Source: Isoetes taiwanensis
Lineage: Eukaryota; Streptophyta; Lycopodiopsida; Isoetales; Isoetaceae
Length of the DNA: 64,000 bases
Assembly (NCBI GenBank): GCA_021234155.1
Contig: JAJEKV010000104.1
Coordinates: forward strand, 2,963,985 to 3,027,984
Direction: 5' to 3'
The position numbers were made by a program, and so were the translations under genes. Of the stretch, positions 23,376 through 32,997 are shown piece by piece; the stretch's first letter is position 1, and each line of letters starts with the position of its first letter. The notes under the pieces were generated by a model. It made no database searches. It saw only the letters and a list, made by a program, of their open reading frames with translations, and was not told the DNA's origin.

Positions 23376-23560
23376 CTTAGGGGGGCAAACCATATGTGGG
23401 CATATCCAGGTATATGCCGGCATATGCCTAGCATATGCTGGTGACTGCTCCAAACTGGCTGCTGCCTGTAAACTCTCGGTCATCCAGCCCCATTCCTTCG
23501 CAGGCGTGGCTATGGCGCAGCTCGACCCTTCTTCTTCTTCCAAGCATTTTCCTCTGGCTT
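23365..23560 (+). repeat. Dispersed repeat R, copy 2
   Basis: Same order as copy 1: hairpin around CCCTTAGGGGGGCAAACC, ATATGCC-rich middle, TGGCTGCTGCCTGTAAA, CATCCAGCCCCATTC, GGCGTGGCTATGGCGCAGC and a CTTCTTC end. Confidence 0.85.
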
Positions 23561-24449
23561 CCAAGAGCATGGCAGTTATTTACTTTGCCTTCCATGATTT
23601 GCTTTGCTGGGAATCGTTTGGAATAAATAGCTATAGGGTATTATGCTGTCTCAGAGTTCGATTAGTTGAATGAATGGATTCTACAAAAGGGACCCTCTGT
23701 TTTTTTGTTGTTCTGCAATACTTGGAGATAATCTTTGCACTCTGCGAATATTTCCAGCTAGGGAAAAGATGCTAGCATGCTCACATCCCAGGCTTTGCCT
23801 CCGAATCTGAACAAAAAATCCTGCTGCATGTTTTCTTCGATGGAATCCATTGTTTTATCTAAGGACTAAAGAGTAATGGATGCTTAGGTTAATGGAGCTG
23901 AAAATGATTATGGGTCATTCAATAAAAGGCAGTTTTACATAGCTGGGATTATTGTAAATACTTTATATAAATCGGTGCCTTTAAATACAGTTATGATGGT
24001 TATAAATAAAGTTATCTGCCTAATAATTAGAGTACCTTATAGATTGTAAGGGCCTCTTGGATGTAATATATTCATTGTGAACATGAATACTCATGGATGG
24101 TGGTTGCTTCATGGCTATCTCTTAGCCATTATAATTACACTTTGGTATCCCACATATTCAAGGTCGTCTTCCACGCCATTCAAAATTGAGAGATATACTC
24201 TACCATAAAATGTCGAACATTAATAATGGATTCAACCTTGTAGTTTTAGAACCAAACAAATGTCTGCACACTGGGGTGTCTCATTTTCGATGTCCCTTTT
24301 GTCCCCCAATTTAGTACTAAAATCAATAAAGGTGGTTAGAAATCTTGGAGGCAATTTCAAATTTAGAAAACAAAAATAGCAATAAAAATTCGAATTCCTT
24401 GAATCTTGGAGAACCGTGCTACAATGCGTGCATGTGTTGAGCCAGTCTT

Positions 24450-24535
24450 TGCATGTCCCTAAGGGGAAAACCCTCATCCATGTGGGTTTGTGGCATATTC
24501 CAAGTATATGTCAGTATATGCTCGAAAACATGACT
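24450..24535 (+). repeat. Dispersed repeat R, partial copy 3
   Basis: CATGTCCCTAAGGGGAAAAC, CCATGTGGG and GGCATATTCCAAGTATATG match the first half of copies 1 and 2. The second half is missing. Confidence 0.6.
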
Positions 24536-24660
24536 TTGAAGTGTGATTTAAGTCATTTCACTCTCGGGTCACGGAGGGCAACCCTCCGTGCGCAGCACCT
24601 TGTTAAATATATATAATAGATTTTATCCCCCTTTTTTTTCCTACTACAGGGGGCTATTGT

Positions 24661-25782
24661 TTCTCCTATTGTGCCCCACATATTAATTTTAAGAAATTTG
24701 CCTTTGTTAATATTTATGCCCAGCACCATCCTGGGGAAAAGAGTTCTTTGTGGAACTGTATTAGGAACAGTTTAGCCAAAATTCCTTATGAGAATTGCAT
24801 TATGGCTGGAGACTTTAATATGGTCACTCATGATTTCATGAGGAGTACCAACTTCAGGCCTCTGACCAATCAAGAGGCCAATTCCTGGAGTCACCTTTTA
24901 TTCAGTCATGACCTTAAGCTTGTTAGAACTCAGCCTAATTCATATAGCTGGTCCAATCATAGAATTGATGATCCTATCCTTTGTCTTCATGATAGATTCT
25001 ATGTTAGTGAGAACTTTTGGCATAGCTGTGAAAGGGTTTTCAATCTTAAAGGCTTCACCATTTCTGATCATTTCCCCCAGCTCCTTCAAATTAATGGTAA
25101 TCCTCATAGCATTAGGAGAAACTCCTTTAAGATGAATGTGTCCTTGCTCCAGCAAGATAGCTTTCTTAAAGACTTTGAGCATATTTATAGCAGAATTCCT
25201 AAGCCTAATAATCAGCTCGGCTGGATGGATTGGTGGGTTCAGACCTCTAAGAATATTGAGAACTGGCTTAAGATTTGGGGTAAGCAGATCCACTCTCAAA
25301 ATAGGCAGTATTTGGATGACTTGAGAGCTGAGCTTCAATCCTCCCCCTCTGATCAGCAAGAGGAAATCAAAATTAAAATTGGAAAGGAGGAGATCAAGAT
25401 AGCTAAGGGATGGCAGCTTAAGACCAAAATAAGGGAGCTTAAAAATGATGAAAGGTGCAACTCAAAATATTTTTTCATCAAAGCTAAAAGTAAAACCAGA
25501 AGAAATCATATATACAGTATCCAAGCTGATGGTAAGATTCTTTCTGAGGACATGGACCTTAAGGAAGCTGCCTCCAATCATTTTATTAAGATTATGGGTA
25601 CTAACCATGACTCTTCTAGAGTTGAAACGGACAATTTCATCCATATGCAGAGTGTTATTCAAGATATTCACAATGACACATTGAAAGCTCCTTTCACCAT
25701 CGATGAGCTTTTTAAAAGTGTCTCAGGTATGGAAAATGGTAAGACCCCAGGGCCTGATGGCTTACCTGCTGATTTTTTTTAA
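24661..25782 (+). pseudogene. LINE ORF2: endonuclease C-terminus and RT N-terminus
   Basis: Reads FAFVNIYAQHHPGEKSS then MAGDFNMV (the GDFN motif of APE-type endonucleases), and later FTISDHFP (the SDH motif), which together form part of the metal and DNA-cutting site. It continues through a helical linker into NGKTPGPDGLPADFF, the conserved entry of LINE reverse transcriptase, where a TAA (25,780-25,782) breaks the frame. The downstream RT continues in other frames. The endonuclease N-terminal catalytic residues are missing because of 5' truncation. Confidence 0.9.
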
Positions 25783-28312
25783 AAAACTTGGGGTATTATT
25801 GGCTCTGATATCACTAATCTGTGTAATGAGTTTCTGGCGCTCAAGTCCTTGGATTGCAGAATTAACACTAGTCCCATTACCCTTATTCCCAAGGTTGAGG
25901 AACCAGCTACCTTTTCTGATTATAGGCCAATTTCCCTCACCAATGTCATTATAAAACCATTTCTGCTGCTATAGCTTCCAAACTTAAATTGATTCTCAAC
26001 CTTGTCATCTCAAATAATCAATCTGCCTATCTTAAAGACATATTTATTCTTGACAATGTGGTGATGGCTAGTATTGGTATGAATTGGGCTAAAGAAACTA
26101 AGCAGGACATTGGCCTCCTTAAATTGGATATTACTAAAGCTTTTGACACACAGTCTCTTGGGCTGATCAAATGTTGTCATAAGATGGGATTTTCTCATGA
26201 AGTTACCAGCATTTTCTTGGCTATCCTCAAAAATTCTAGGTCCTCTGTTCTGATCAATGGGGAGCGTAGCCCATTCTTTGAGATCAAAAGGGGAGTGAAA
26301 CAAGGCTGTCCCCTGGCTCCCTTCCTTTTCCTCATAGTAATGGAGGCCTTAAGCAGTGCTCTCAAGAACTCTGAAAATGATGGCAGAATTAAAGGTTTGA
26401 AGTTACCAGACAAACATGTATTTCTTAATGCTCATTTTGCAGATGACACCTTTCTATTCATCAAGATGGAGGAGGCTTCAATCATCAACACTCATGAGCT
26501 GCTTCAAAGTTTTGGCAATGCATCTGGATGTAAGATCAACCCTACCAAGTCAAAATTGATAGCATACAATCAGGTAACTGGGCAGAATTCTGCTCAAAAT
26601 CTCGGCTGTGAGTATATCTCCCCTAATACTAAATCTAAAATTTTAGGCATTCCTTTTGCTTTGAGAAGTAATGCTAGTGAGTTATGGGGGGATATTATTG
26701 AAAAGTTCAACAGGAAAGCTGATTTGATCAATAGCAAATTTCTTTCCAAGAATGGCAGAGCTATCCTTGCCAATTCAATTATCTCTTCTTCTCATGTTTA
26801 TCAGTCCTCTATTCTTTTGGCCCCCAAGAAAGTCACTTCCAAACTCCAAAGCATCCTTGGTAGGTTTATTGCTAATGGGAAAACTAATAGGACTTGGATT
26901 CCAGTGGCTATGAAAGAATGCATGAAGAAAAAGAAAAATGGTGGTTTGGGAATTTTAGATATTGAGAAGCAGAGCATGGCCTTGGCAGCCAAACATATTT
27001 ACAGGGTTAGTTTTAATAAGATCAATCATCATGTTTCTTGCATTGTTAGATATTATTTATCTAGATGCAAGCTTTTTGGCTGGAGAAATGTCAAAATGCA
27101 GCTGCCTGATAGTCTTTTCTTTGACTTTAAGGTTCCTAACAATACTCTTGGCATCATCAAAAAGTGGATCAAGGCTTGGAAAGCGGTTTTCAAGATATAT
27201 GATTGGAAAGAAGGGCTCTCTAAAGACCAATCCATTTTCTGGAACCCTTCTCTGATTTTAAATAATCCCAATATGTGCTTAGCTATGAATTTTCCTACTC
27301 AATGTAGAAAGTGGTCTGATAGGGGTATTACTCATATTTCTCATCTATTTAATGATTTTGGTTTCATTGAGTTTCATGATTCAGAGCTGGCTGATTTGGT
27401 GAGGAAAATGAAAGATTATATAATGCTATCAAGGCGTGCTTAAGTTAGGGAATCTGGCACAATGAAGATATCCAATGGCACTACAAAGGGAAAATGTGCT
27501 ATAAAGTCAGCCTGACCTATAAGTTTTTAATAAGAAGTTATACCCTCTCTTTACATACTAAGTGGGATATTTTAGTTGACAGGTGCTATAATAATTTGAG
27601 CTTCATGTGGAATTCTCCTATCAATCCTAAGATCAAATCTTTTATCTGGCAGCTCTGACACAAGGCTCTGGCTACTAATTCCAAGAGATTTAGATTAAAT
27701 ATGGCTTCTTCTAATTTGTGTGAGAGATGTTTGCAGGAGCTTGAAGATGATCATCTTTTTAAGAATTGCCTTTGGTCAGAATGGGTTCTTGAATTGGCAG
27801 CTATCGAATTCAATATCCCAGATCTCTGTGAAACTGCCTTGGTTGATATTTTGTTTCCCCATAATCCCAGTGATTGGAGAATTTATATCCTCCTCTGGAG
27901 AATGTGGAAAGCCAGAAACACTCTCATTTTCAATGAGGAGATTGGCCTAAGGCTGTCATTGAACAGTCCAAATTTGATATCAAATGGATTAATGAGGTAT
28001 TTTATTAACTTACACATCTCTTCTTTGATTTTTTCAGGTAATATCTTGGTGGGACAGAAGAAGCTGAAATGGGATCGAATTAATCTTATGATTAATTCTA
28101 TGTGGCTTGACCAATTCGGGGCCAATTCGACAGCATACCATAGAGATCAATGCCGATGCGACTGCTCCTGCATCCAAAATTTCGACTTCAGAAGAATTCT
28201 GATTTGTGAAGCTGTGGATCATATTGGGCGCTTCAATCCAGCTAAATTTCAGACCTGTAACTGCCTCTACTGTTCTTTCTGCTCGATCTCTAGAGGTTTA
28301 GGGCGAAAATGA
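25783..28312 (+). pseudogene. LINE ORF2: reverse transcriptase and zf-RVT end
   Basis: After the stop, FSDYRPISLTN (about 25,915-25,950) continues the RT in another frame. The long frame 25,989-27,443 holds NQSAYLKDIFILDNV, KLDITKAFDT (catalytic Asp in the palm), RGVKQGCPLAPFLF and FADDTFLF, the second catalytic Asp pair, so the active-site residues are kept. A frame break at 27,443 is followed at about 27,480-28,312 by YKVSLTYKFLI-like and CERCLQELEDDHLFKNC, the zinc-binding reverse-transcriptase tail (zf-RVT) common in plant LINEs. Confidence 0.9.
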
Positions 28313-28445
28313 CAAGCTTATGGGATAATTCTGAACTATGACCCTAGTTATATTTTTCGGTTCAGAGAATGCATACCTATATTATTTGCATTCTCAAAAT
28401 TTTGTACTCATTTTCTCTATATAGCCTTCAATAAAAAAAAAAAAT

Positions 28446-28970
28446 AGTTGCACAAGAAAGCAGGGACACAGGGGACTTGTCTGCTACTATTAGATAGCCT
28501 TGGCACATTCAATCTTCCTGCACAAGACAATCTCTACCTTTGGATACGGATGTAGAACTGCAGTGGCAACCCTTTCTTCTTGGTAGCCTCCTATTTCCCA
28601 CATGTGAAAAACAATTTCTGTCACACCTATTTGAATGTGAATATGCTGGATTCCTATGTCGATCTATATGATGATATACAGTAGCACAAGTAGTTGGGTT
28701 GTGTCATGCTCCTCGGAGACTTCAAAGCATGCACTGGGGGATGGAACAACCCATAAGATATGATCCCTTCACTGAAGATATGTTGCAGTTGTGCCCTACA
28801 GGTATCAGATGACAGTCAGGTCATGCGCTATGGCAGGCAGTTGCTTTTGTTGTGCGGTATCTTCAATTTGGTAATTTGCAATGGATTGGTACAACGTCAG
28901 CCTCACACAAGTGCACTTGCAAGTAGGAGAACCATGGGGATGGATCTAGTGTGGTGGACTATATGTTAGT
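28446..28970. other. No gene recognised
   Basis: Lies between the LINE tail and the transposase-like remnant. Only short ORFs. Confidence 0.45.
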
Positions 28971-30140
28971 GGCCGAGTAGGACATGCATGTGGTCAAACA
29001 ACTCTATGTGGACATAGATAGTAGGTCTTGCATGACAACTCAAAGTTGATCTCAACATTTCTAAAATTTACATCATGTCAATATTTCTGAAATTTATGCC
29101 CGTTGTATGCTGCAGGTGACAGAAACGTATGTGAAGGCTATTATTAAAGGGGGTAAACCCATTGTCACCACGAAGGATGTAATGAAGTTGGCTTATAAGA
29201 GCACATGTTTGCATGAATTCATGGAACATGCAGAATCAGCGATCAAATAGTTCATTCCCCATAACTATATCGCACGATGGCAAGCAAATCAATTTAAAGA
29301 GTGCTTCCAAACTTTCCCAGCAGATATTGTCGTATCTGTAATTGACTTTGCCGAGAATTATACCTTCAAGATTCAACAAGGAATTCAAACACTACTTTGG
29401 AGAAATGATCAGTGTTCGATCCTTGTGCACATAACTTACAGGCATGCAAACGATGGTGAATGTCCAAATCTTGTAGTATGTGGACACAAGTTGGTCAAGG
29501 AAACTCATTTTTATATGTCTGATGATCGAGATCATGATGCTTCATTTGTACAGCACTGCCTCCAAAGGCACTATGATTATTTGACAAGTGAAGGTATAAA
29601 ATTCTCAAACCATGTGTTTTGGATGTGCTACTCAGTTCAAGTCATCCAGGATTTTTCATTTATCTAGGAAGGTTCTATCAGGTCAATGGAATGCATATTG
29701 CATGGAATTTCTTTGCATCTTTCCCTGCAAGGTCTGTCATAAAAAGAATACTCACCAGCGAGATGCTTAAGAGAGTGAGCACGCCTCTACGAAATGCAGA
29801 AGATGCTTTGAATTTCTTTACTTGGTATTTTACGGTGAAGAGAGGCACCAAGGACAACAATATCATAAGGTATCATTTGTACTTCAGTGAACAGTTCCAT
29901 ACTAGGTTACACCAGAAGGGAACCACAAAGATCCATACTATCAGGCCTATTTGTCAAAGCAAGCCTACCATGGTAGCACATAGGTTTGGTGATTGCTGCT
30001 GGAAGGATTTATGGAATAGGTGTAAGAATATAAAGAGGCTAGGAAGCTACACATACTTTGAATTGAAGCCCGTGATCATGGAGAAGCATACACCTATAAC
30101 TCATGTGCAATACGAGGGAGATAACCAATGGAAGGCAGAA
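28971..30140 (+). pseudogene. Transposase-like protein, family T, copy 1 (frameshifted)
   Basis: An exon appears to start after TGCTGCAG at about 29,116 (VTETYVKAIIKGGKP...). It reads through one stop (about 29,248) to DIVVSVIDFAENYTF, CSILVHITYRH, KETHFYMSDDRDHDASFVQH and HYDYLTSEGIKFSNHVFWM (to 29,667). It then continues in another frame as AWNFFAS...VIKRILTSEMLKRV (29,690-29,800). The same order occurs in copy 2 at 36.2-36.8 kb. Invariant acidic residues in DFAENY and SDDRxHD suggest an RNase H-fold nuclease/transposase (inference). The family is uncharacterised as far as I know, and proteins with the same motifs occur, as I recall, in animal genomes. The HGKGEHDG block of copy 2 is deleted here, so the copy is dead. 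Its right end is cut by the tyrosine-recombinase element. Confidence 0.65.
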
Positions 30141-30145
30141 AGCAT

Positions 30146-30666
30146 GCCTTGTCACAATTTGCTTTGCTGGGTTTCGTCGTATCTCTGAGGCCCTGCATCT
30201 GAATTGGCGCGACCTTTCTTTCTTCCCCAACCATGTCCAGTTGTATATCCGCAAATCCAAATGCGACCAAACTGCTGCCGGTCAAGAGGTCCTCATAGCT
30301 CGCACCTTTTCTCCCTCTTGTCCTGTGATGTTACTGCAGCGTTTGTTATCTGCCTGTGGTTTTTGCACCTCTGACCCACCTTCGGGTGTCCCACTTTTTC
30401 GCTCTTCCTTGGCTTCCTCGCGCCCGTTGTCTTATGCCGCTGCCCGCTCCTGGTGGTTCGAGTCTCTGCGTCTTATCGGCTTGGAGCCTCGGGCGTTTGA
30501 CACCCATGCAGGTCGTAGGGGGGGCGCCACCGCCGCTGCTGCTTCTTCCGTCTCGTCAGTCATTGTCCATTCCCATGGGCGTTGGCACTCTGCCTCCTCC
30601 CATTCGCGCTATATTCTTCCCAACATTCAGGAGCGCCTCATCGTGTCTCGCCATCTTGGTCTTTGA
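30146..30666 (+). pseudogene. Tyrosine recombinase/integrase, C-terminal fragment
   Basis: The catalytic core of a tyrosine (phage-integrase-type) recombinase is readable: the first Arg in GFRRISEALHLNW, a strand with KSKCDQ (the usual beta-hairpin Lys region), then HAGRRGGATAAA (the H-x-x-R pair), HGRW (second His/Trp) and SRYI with the nucleophilic Tyr. All six expected positions are present and in order. The enzyme would cut and rejoin DNA through a covalent phosphotyrosine. The N-terminal SAM-like domain is missing and the frame upstream has no proper start, so the fragment is not a complete gene. The stop is at 30,664-30,666. Confidence 0.85.
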
Positions 30667-30685
30667 GGTAGGTTCCTCTTCTATT

Positions 30686-30723
30686 GGCCACTTGTTGTAT
30701 CTCAGGACCCATCCTAGGAATGT
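30686..30723 (+). repeat. Terminal repeat B1 (38 bp, identical to B2)
   Basis: Starts GGCCACTTGTTGTATCTCAG and ends CATCCTAGGAATGT. Identical to 31,415-31,452. B1 lies 20 bp after the recombinase stop. Confidence 0.9.
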
Positions 30724-30769
30724 TGCGGTTCTATTGCGCCAGCAATAGAACCGCTATTCCTTGGATGGG
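30708..30769. repeat. Hairpin overlapping B1
   Basis: The inner stem is perfect over 13 bp: GCGGTTCTATTGC (30,725-30,737), loop GCCA, GCAATAGAACCGC (30,742-30,754). The outer stem pairs CCCATCCTAGGAAT, which is the end of B1, with ATTCCTTGGATGGG (30,756-30,769) with one mismatch. Complementary end sequences of this sort occur in YR retroelements that make circular DNA (family knowledge). The role here is inferred. Confidence 0.85.
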
Positions 30770-31414
30770 GACGCCACCTCAGCTCATTTCCCCTTTTTAT
30801 AGCCCATTTTTTCTTTTCTTTGGCTATCGGCGTTCTCCTTGAGCTTTTCTCCTAGCTACGTTCGCCTCTACCTAGTTTCCCGCTTCCCTCCCTCTTAGTT
30901 GGTCAGCTTGGTTCATGGTCACTTAGGCTTGATAGTTTATTTGGTCTCTTTATTCATTCTCGACGTGGCTTTGTCGCCTCCGAGGCGGTACCAACCGGTC
31001 ACTCTGTTTTATGGTTTTTTCATTCCTCTTACCGGTTGGTCGACCGTGGTCTTCTCTCAACATGGCCCTGCGGCCTCCGAGTTGTTTTTTCCTTCGTGAC
31101 TGGCATCGGTCCCGCCACCATTGCACTTCTAACATCTAACGTGTTATATTGTCCAGGTCCCTTTTCGTGTCAATTGTAGGATTCGCAGTCCATGGGCCAG
31201 GCGCGGTGGTACTCGTTCATCAGACGTTGCGCACCACCCAGTGGCGAATAATCATCTCTTATCTTAAATTCCCTAGGTCTCTTCGTGCTCTCGATGATTG
31301 TCTAGTTTCGGAGCACTCAGATTTTCAGAGTTTTTTTCAAAGTTCTACGCCAGTGGAGAACCCAATGTGTACTCAACGATTTTACAAAGCTCAATGAGAA
31401 CACCACTTCACGTC

Positions 31415-31452
31415 GGCCACTTGTTGTATCTCAGGACCCATCCTAGGAATGT
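31415..31452 (+). repeat. Terminal repeat B2 (38 bp)
   Basis: Identical to B1 over 38 bp. The bases after it (CAATATTTCTGAAATTT) match the family T intron at about 29,078, which marks the right boundary of the insert. Confidence 0.9.
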
Positions 31453-31568
31453 CAATATTTCTGAAATTTAGATCATGTCAATCTAAAATTTATGCCTGTT
31501 GTACTATGCTGCAGATATGGATTGAATTTGATTCTCTATGTTTTGCTTGATATATCTTGCATGACAAC

Positions 31569-31797
31569 TCAAAGTTGATCTCAACAATTCTAAAATTTAC
31601 ATCATGTCAATATTTCTGAAATTTATGCCCGTTGTATGCTGCAGGTGACAGAAACGTATGTGAAGGTTGTTATTAAAGGGAGTAAACCCATTGTCACCAC
31701 GAAGGATGTAATGAAGTTGGCTTATAAGAGCACATGTTTGCATGAATCCATGGAACATGCAGAATCAGCGATCAAACGATTCATTCCCCATAACTAA
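31569..31797 (+). pseudogene. Duplicated intron/exon piece of family T copy 1
   Basis: Near-identical to 29,039-29,271, including the TGCTGCAG acceptor and the VTETYVK... exon. It stops at CCCCATAACTA, where the CACACTCACCCC repeat begins. The recombinase element and the copy 1 transposase lie between the two direct copies. Here the codon that is a stop in copy 1 (CAAATAG) reads CAAACGA, i.e. open. Confidence 0.85.
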
Positions 31798-32340
31798 CAC
31801 ACTCACCCCAAGTTTTGGTCCACTGTTGAAAAGTATAGTTTTCTTAGGTCCACATGTTCTTTATTCAGAGATTTCAAAAAAACCTACATGTAGATCTGTG
31901 GAGGTGTGGTTTTACTAACTAACGGTATTGTTTTTTAAGTGGACAAGGAACGTCTACTGTTATTTTTTTAAGGAGTTGTGGTTTTTGTTCTTTTAGGACG
32001 TGTGGTTTTTTAAGGAGGTATGTTTTTTGTTAAAAGAACTGTGGGTTTTTCTTTTGAGGTAGTGGTGTTTTTAAGGAGGTGTAGTTTTTGGAGGTGTGGT
32101 TTATAAGTAAGTGTAGTTTTTTTTTTAAGGAGCTGTGGTCTTTGTTTTTAGGACGTGTGGGTTTTTAAGGAGGTATGTTTTTTGTTAAAGGAACTGTGGT
32201 TTTTTCTTTTGAGGTGGTGATGTTTCTAAGGAGGTGTAGTATTTGGAGGTGCAGTTTATAAGTAAGTGTAGTTTTTAAGGAGGTTTTTTCTAAAAGATGT
32301 ATGGTTCTCTAAAGGGGTGTGGTATTTCAAGGTTCTTTAT
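31798..32340 (+). repeat. TTTAAGGAGGTGTGG-type degenerate tandem repeat
   Basis: Starts ACTCACCCCAAGTTTTGGTC, then irregular units of AAGGAGGTGTGGTTTTT and AAGTGTAGTTTTT. The block 31,975-32,100 is echoed at 32,130-32,280. The same vocabulary fills 58,560-59,310. Confidence 0.8.
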
Positions 32341-32620
32341 AGCCAATTTTGTAAGCATCATTATACAATCATTGCACTGCTCCCATCCATATGACACCCC
32401 ATAAAGTATTCATGTTGTCATTACATGCCATGTGGGTGGATTCACGCTATAGTGGATCAGTTTTGGTGTCCCCATGTCCCCAAATAGCTTAAAAGTATAG
32501 CTTGTATTTGTGGTTTAAGAAATGCATTTGTGGTTTGAGAATTTGTATAACATTGATTACGTTGATGCCTTTTCCAAAGAACTCGATGAGTAATTCTAAT
32601 AATAACCAACCACTTCATTA
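32341..32620. other. Upstream region of family T copy 2
   Basis: No ORF. It contains CATGTGGGTGGATTCAC (about 32,430-32,446). A weak reverse-complement echo, TGAATCCACCCATGTG, occurs at about 45,208-45,223. This might be a decayed inverted end of one large element but is too short to prove. Confidence 0.25.
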
Positions 32621-32997
32621 ATCTTTGGAGGGAATTTTTTCAAATGCTCAAACGGTGGAAAACGTGAGGGAGTTTGTTCCTCATTCTTTTGCTCAAGATA
32701 TTATTTTGGTAAGTCTACGATTAGGAAGCACATTTCTGAAAAATGGAGGAGAAAGATGTATTCTTAGATATGGCAGATGAAGAAATCCAGAACATCCAGA
32801 ATGAAGATCCATTTGTTAGAGTGAGTTTGAGATCATTGTTGAAAGAAATTCAATCTGGGGAAGTTTTAGATTGTGGTTTAGAACATGCAACTATTTCTAG
32901 TGTCAATCTTGAGAATGCAGATGATATATCAATCGGTCATGATCCTAGTATTGTGGACAATACTATAAAGAATATCAAGAAGAGAAAAAAGAAATGA
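32621..32997 (+). pseudogene. Family T copy 2, N-terminal exon
   Basis: An open segment with NVREFVPHSF..., then MEEKDVFLDMADEEIQNIQ to NIKKRKKK (32,743-32,997): acidic with a lysine-rich end. A minus-strand LINE is inserted directly after it, and the sequence resumes at about 34,560 with similar Lys/Arg-rich text (KKQRQRKRQKEANEAL). That is why I assign it to the transposase-like gene. There is no independent domain evidence. Confidence 0.4.

Larger units (their letters stand above)
24655..28445 (+). mobile_element. L1-like LINE, 5'-truncated, with poly(A) tail
   Basis: Contains the endonuclease C-terminal half, a full reverse transcriptase and a zf-RVT-type end, finishing at a run of A (about 28,430-28,444) after AATAAA. 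The 5' part (ORF1 and the start of the endonuclease) is absent, the usual result of incomplete target-primed reverse transcription. At least one stop at 25,782 and frame changes near 25,780-25,990 and 27,443 show it is dead. I could not find a convincing target-site duplication. Confidence 0.93.
30140..31452 (+). mobile_element. 5'-truncated tyrosine-recombinase element (Ngaro/DIRS-like 3' end)
   Basis: A GC-richer insert within family T sequence. It holds the C-terminal part of a tyrosine recombinase (30,146-30,666), then a 38-bp repeat B1 (30,686-30,723), a hairpin (30,708-30,769), about 650 bp without ORFs and an identical 38-bp repeat B2 (31,415-31,452). B2 is the end of the element: the next base begins sequence that matches family T DNA near 29,078. 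A 3' order of ORF-B1-(A2)-B2 is what Ngaro-type YR retrotransposons show (split direct repeats). The matching A1 and the gag/RT part would be upstream and are lost by truncation. A Crypton-like DNA transposon is the alternative, since no RT is seen. Confidence 0.6.
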
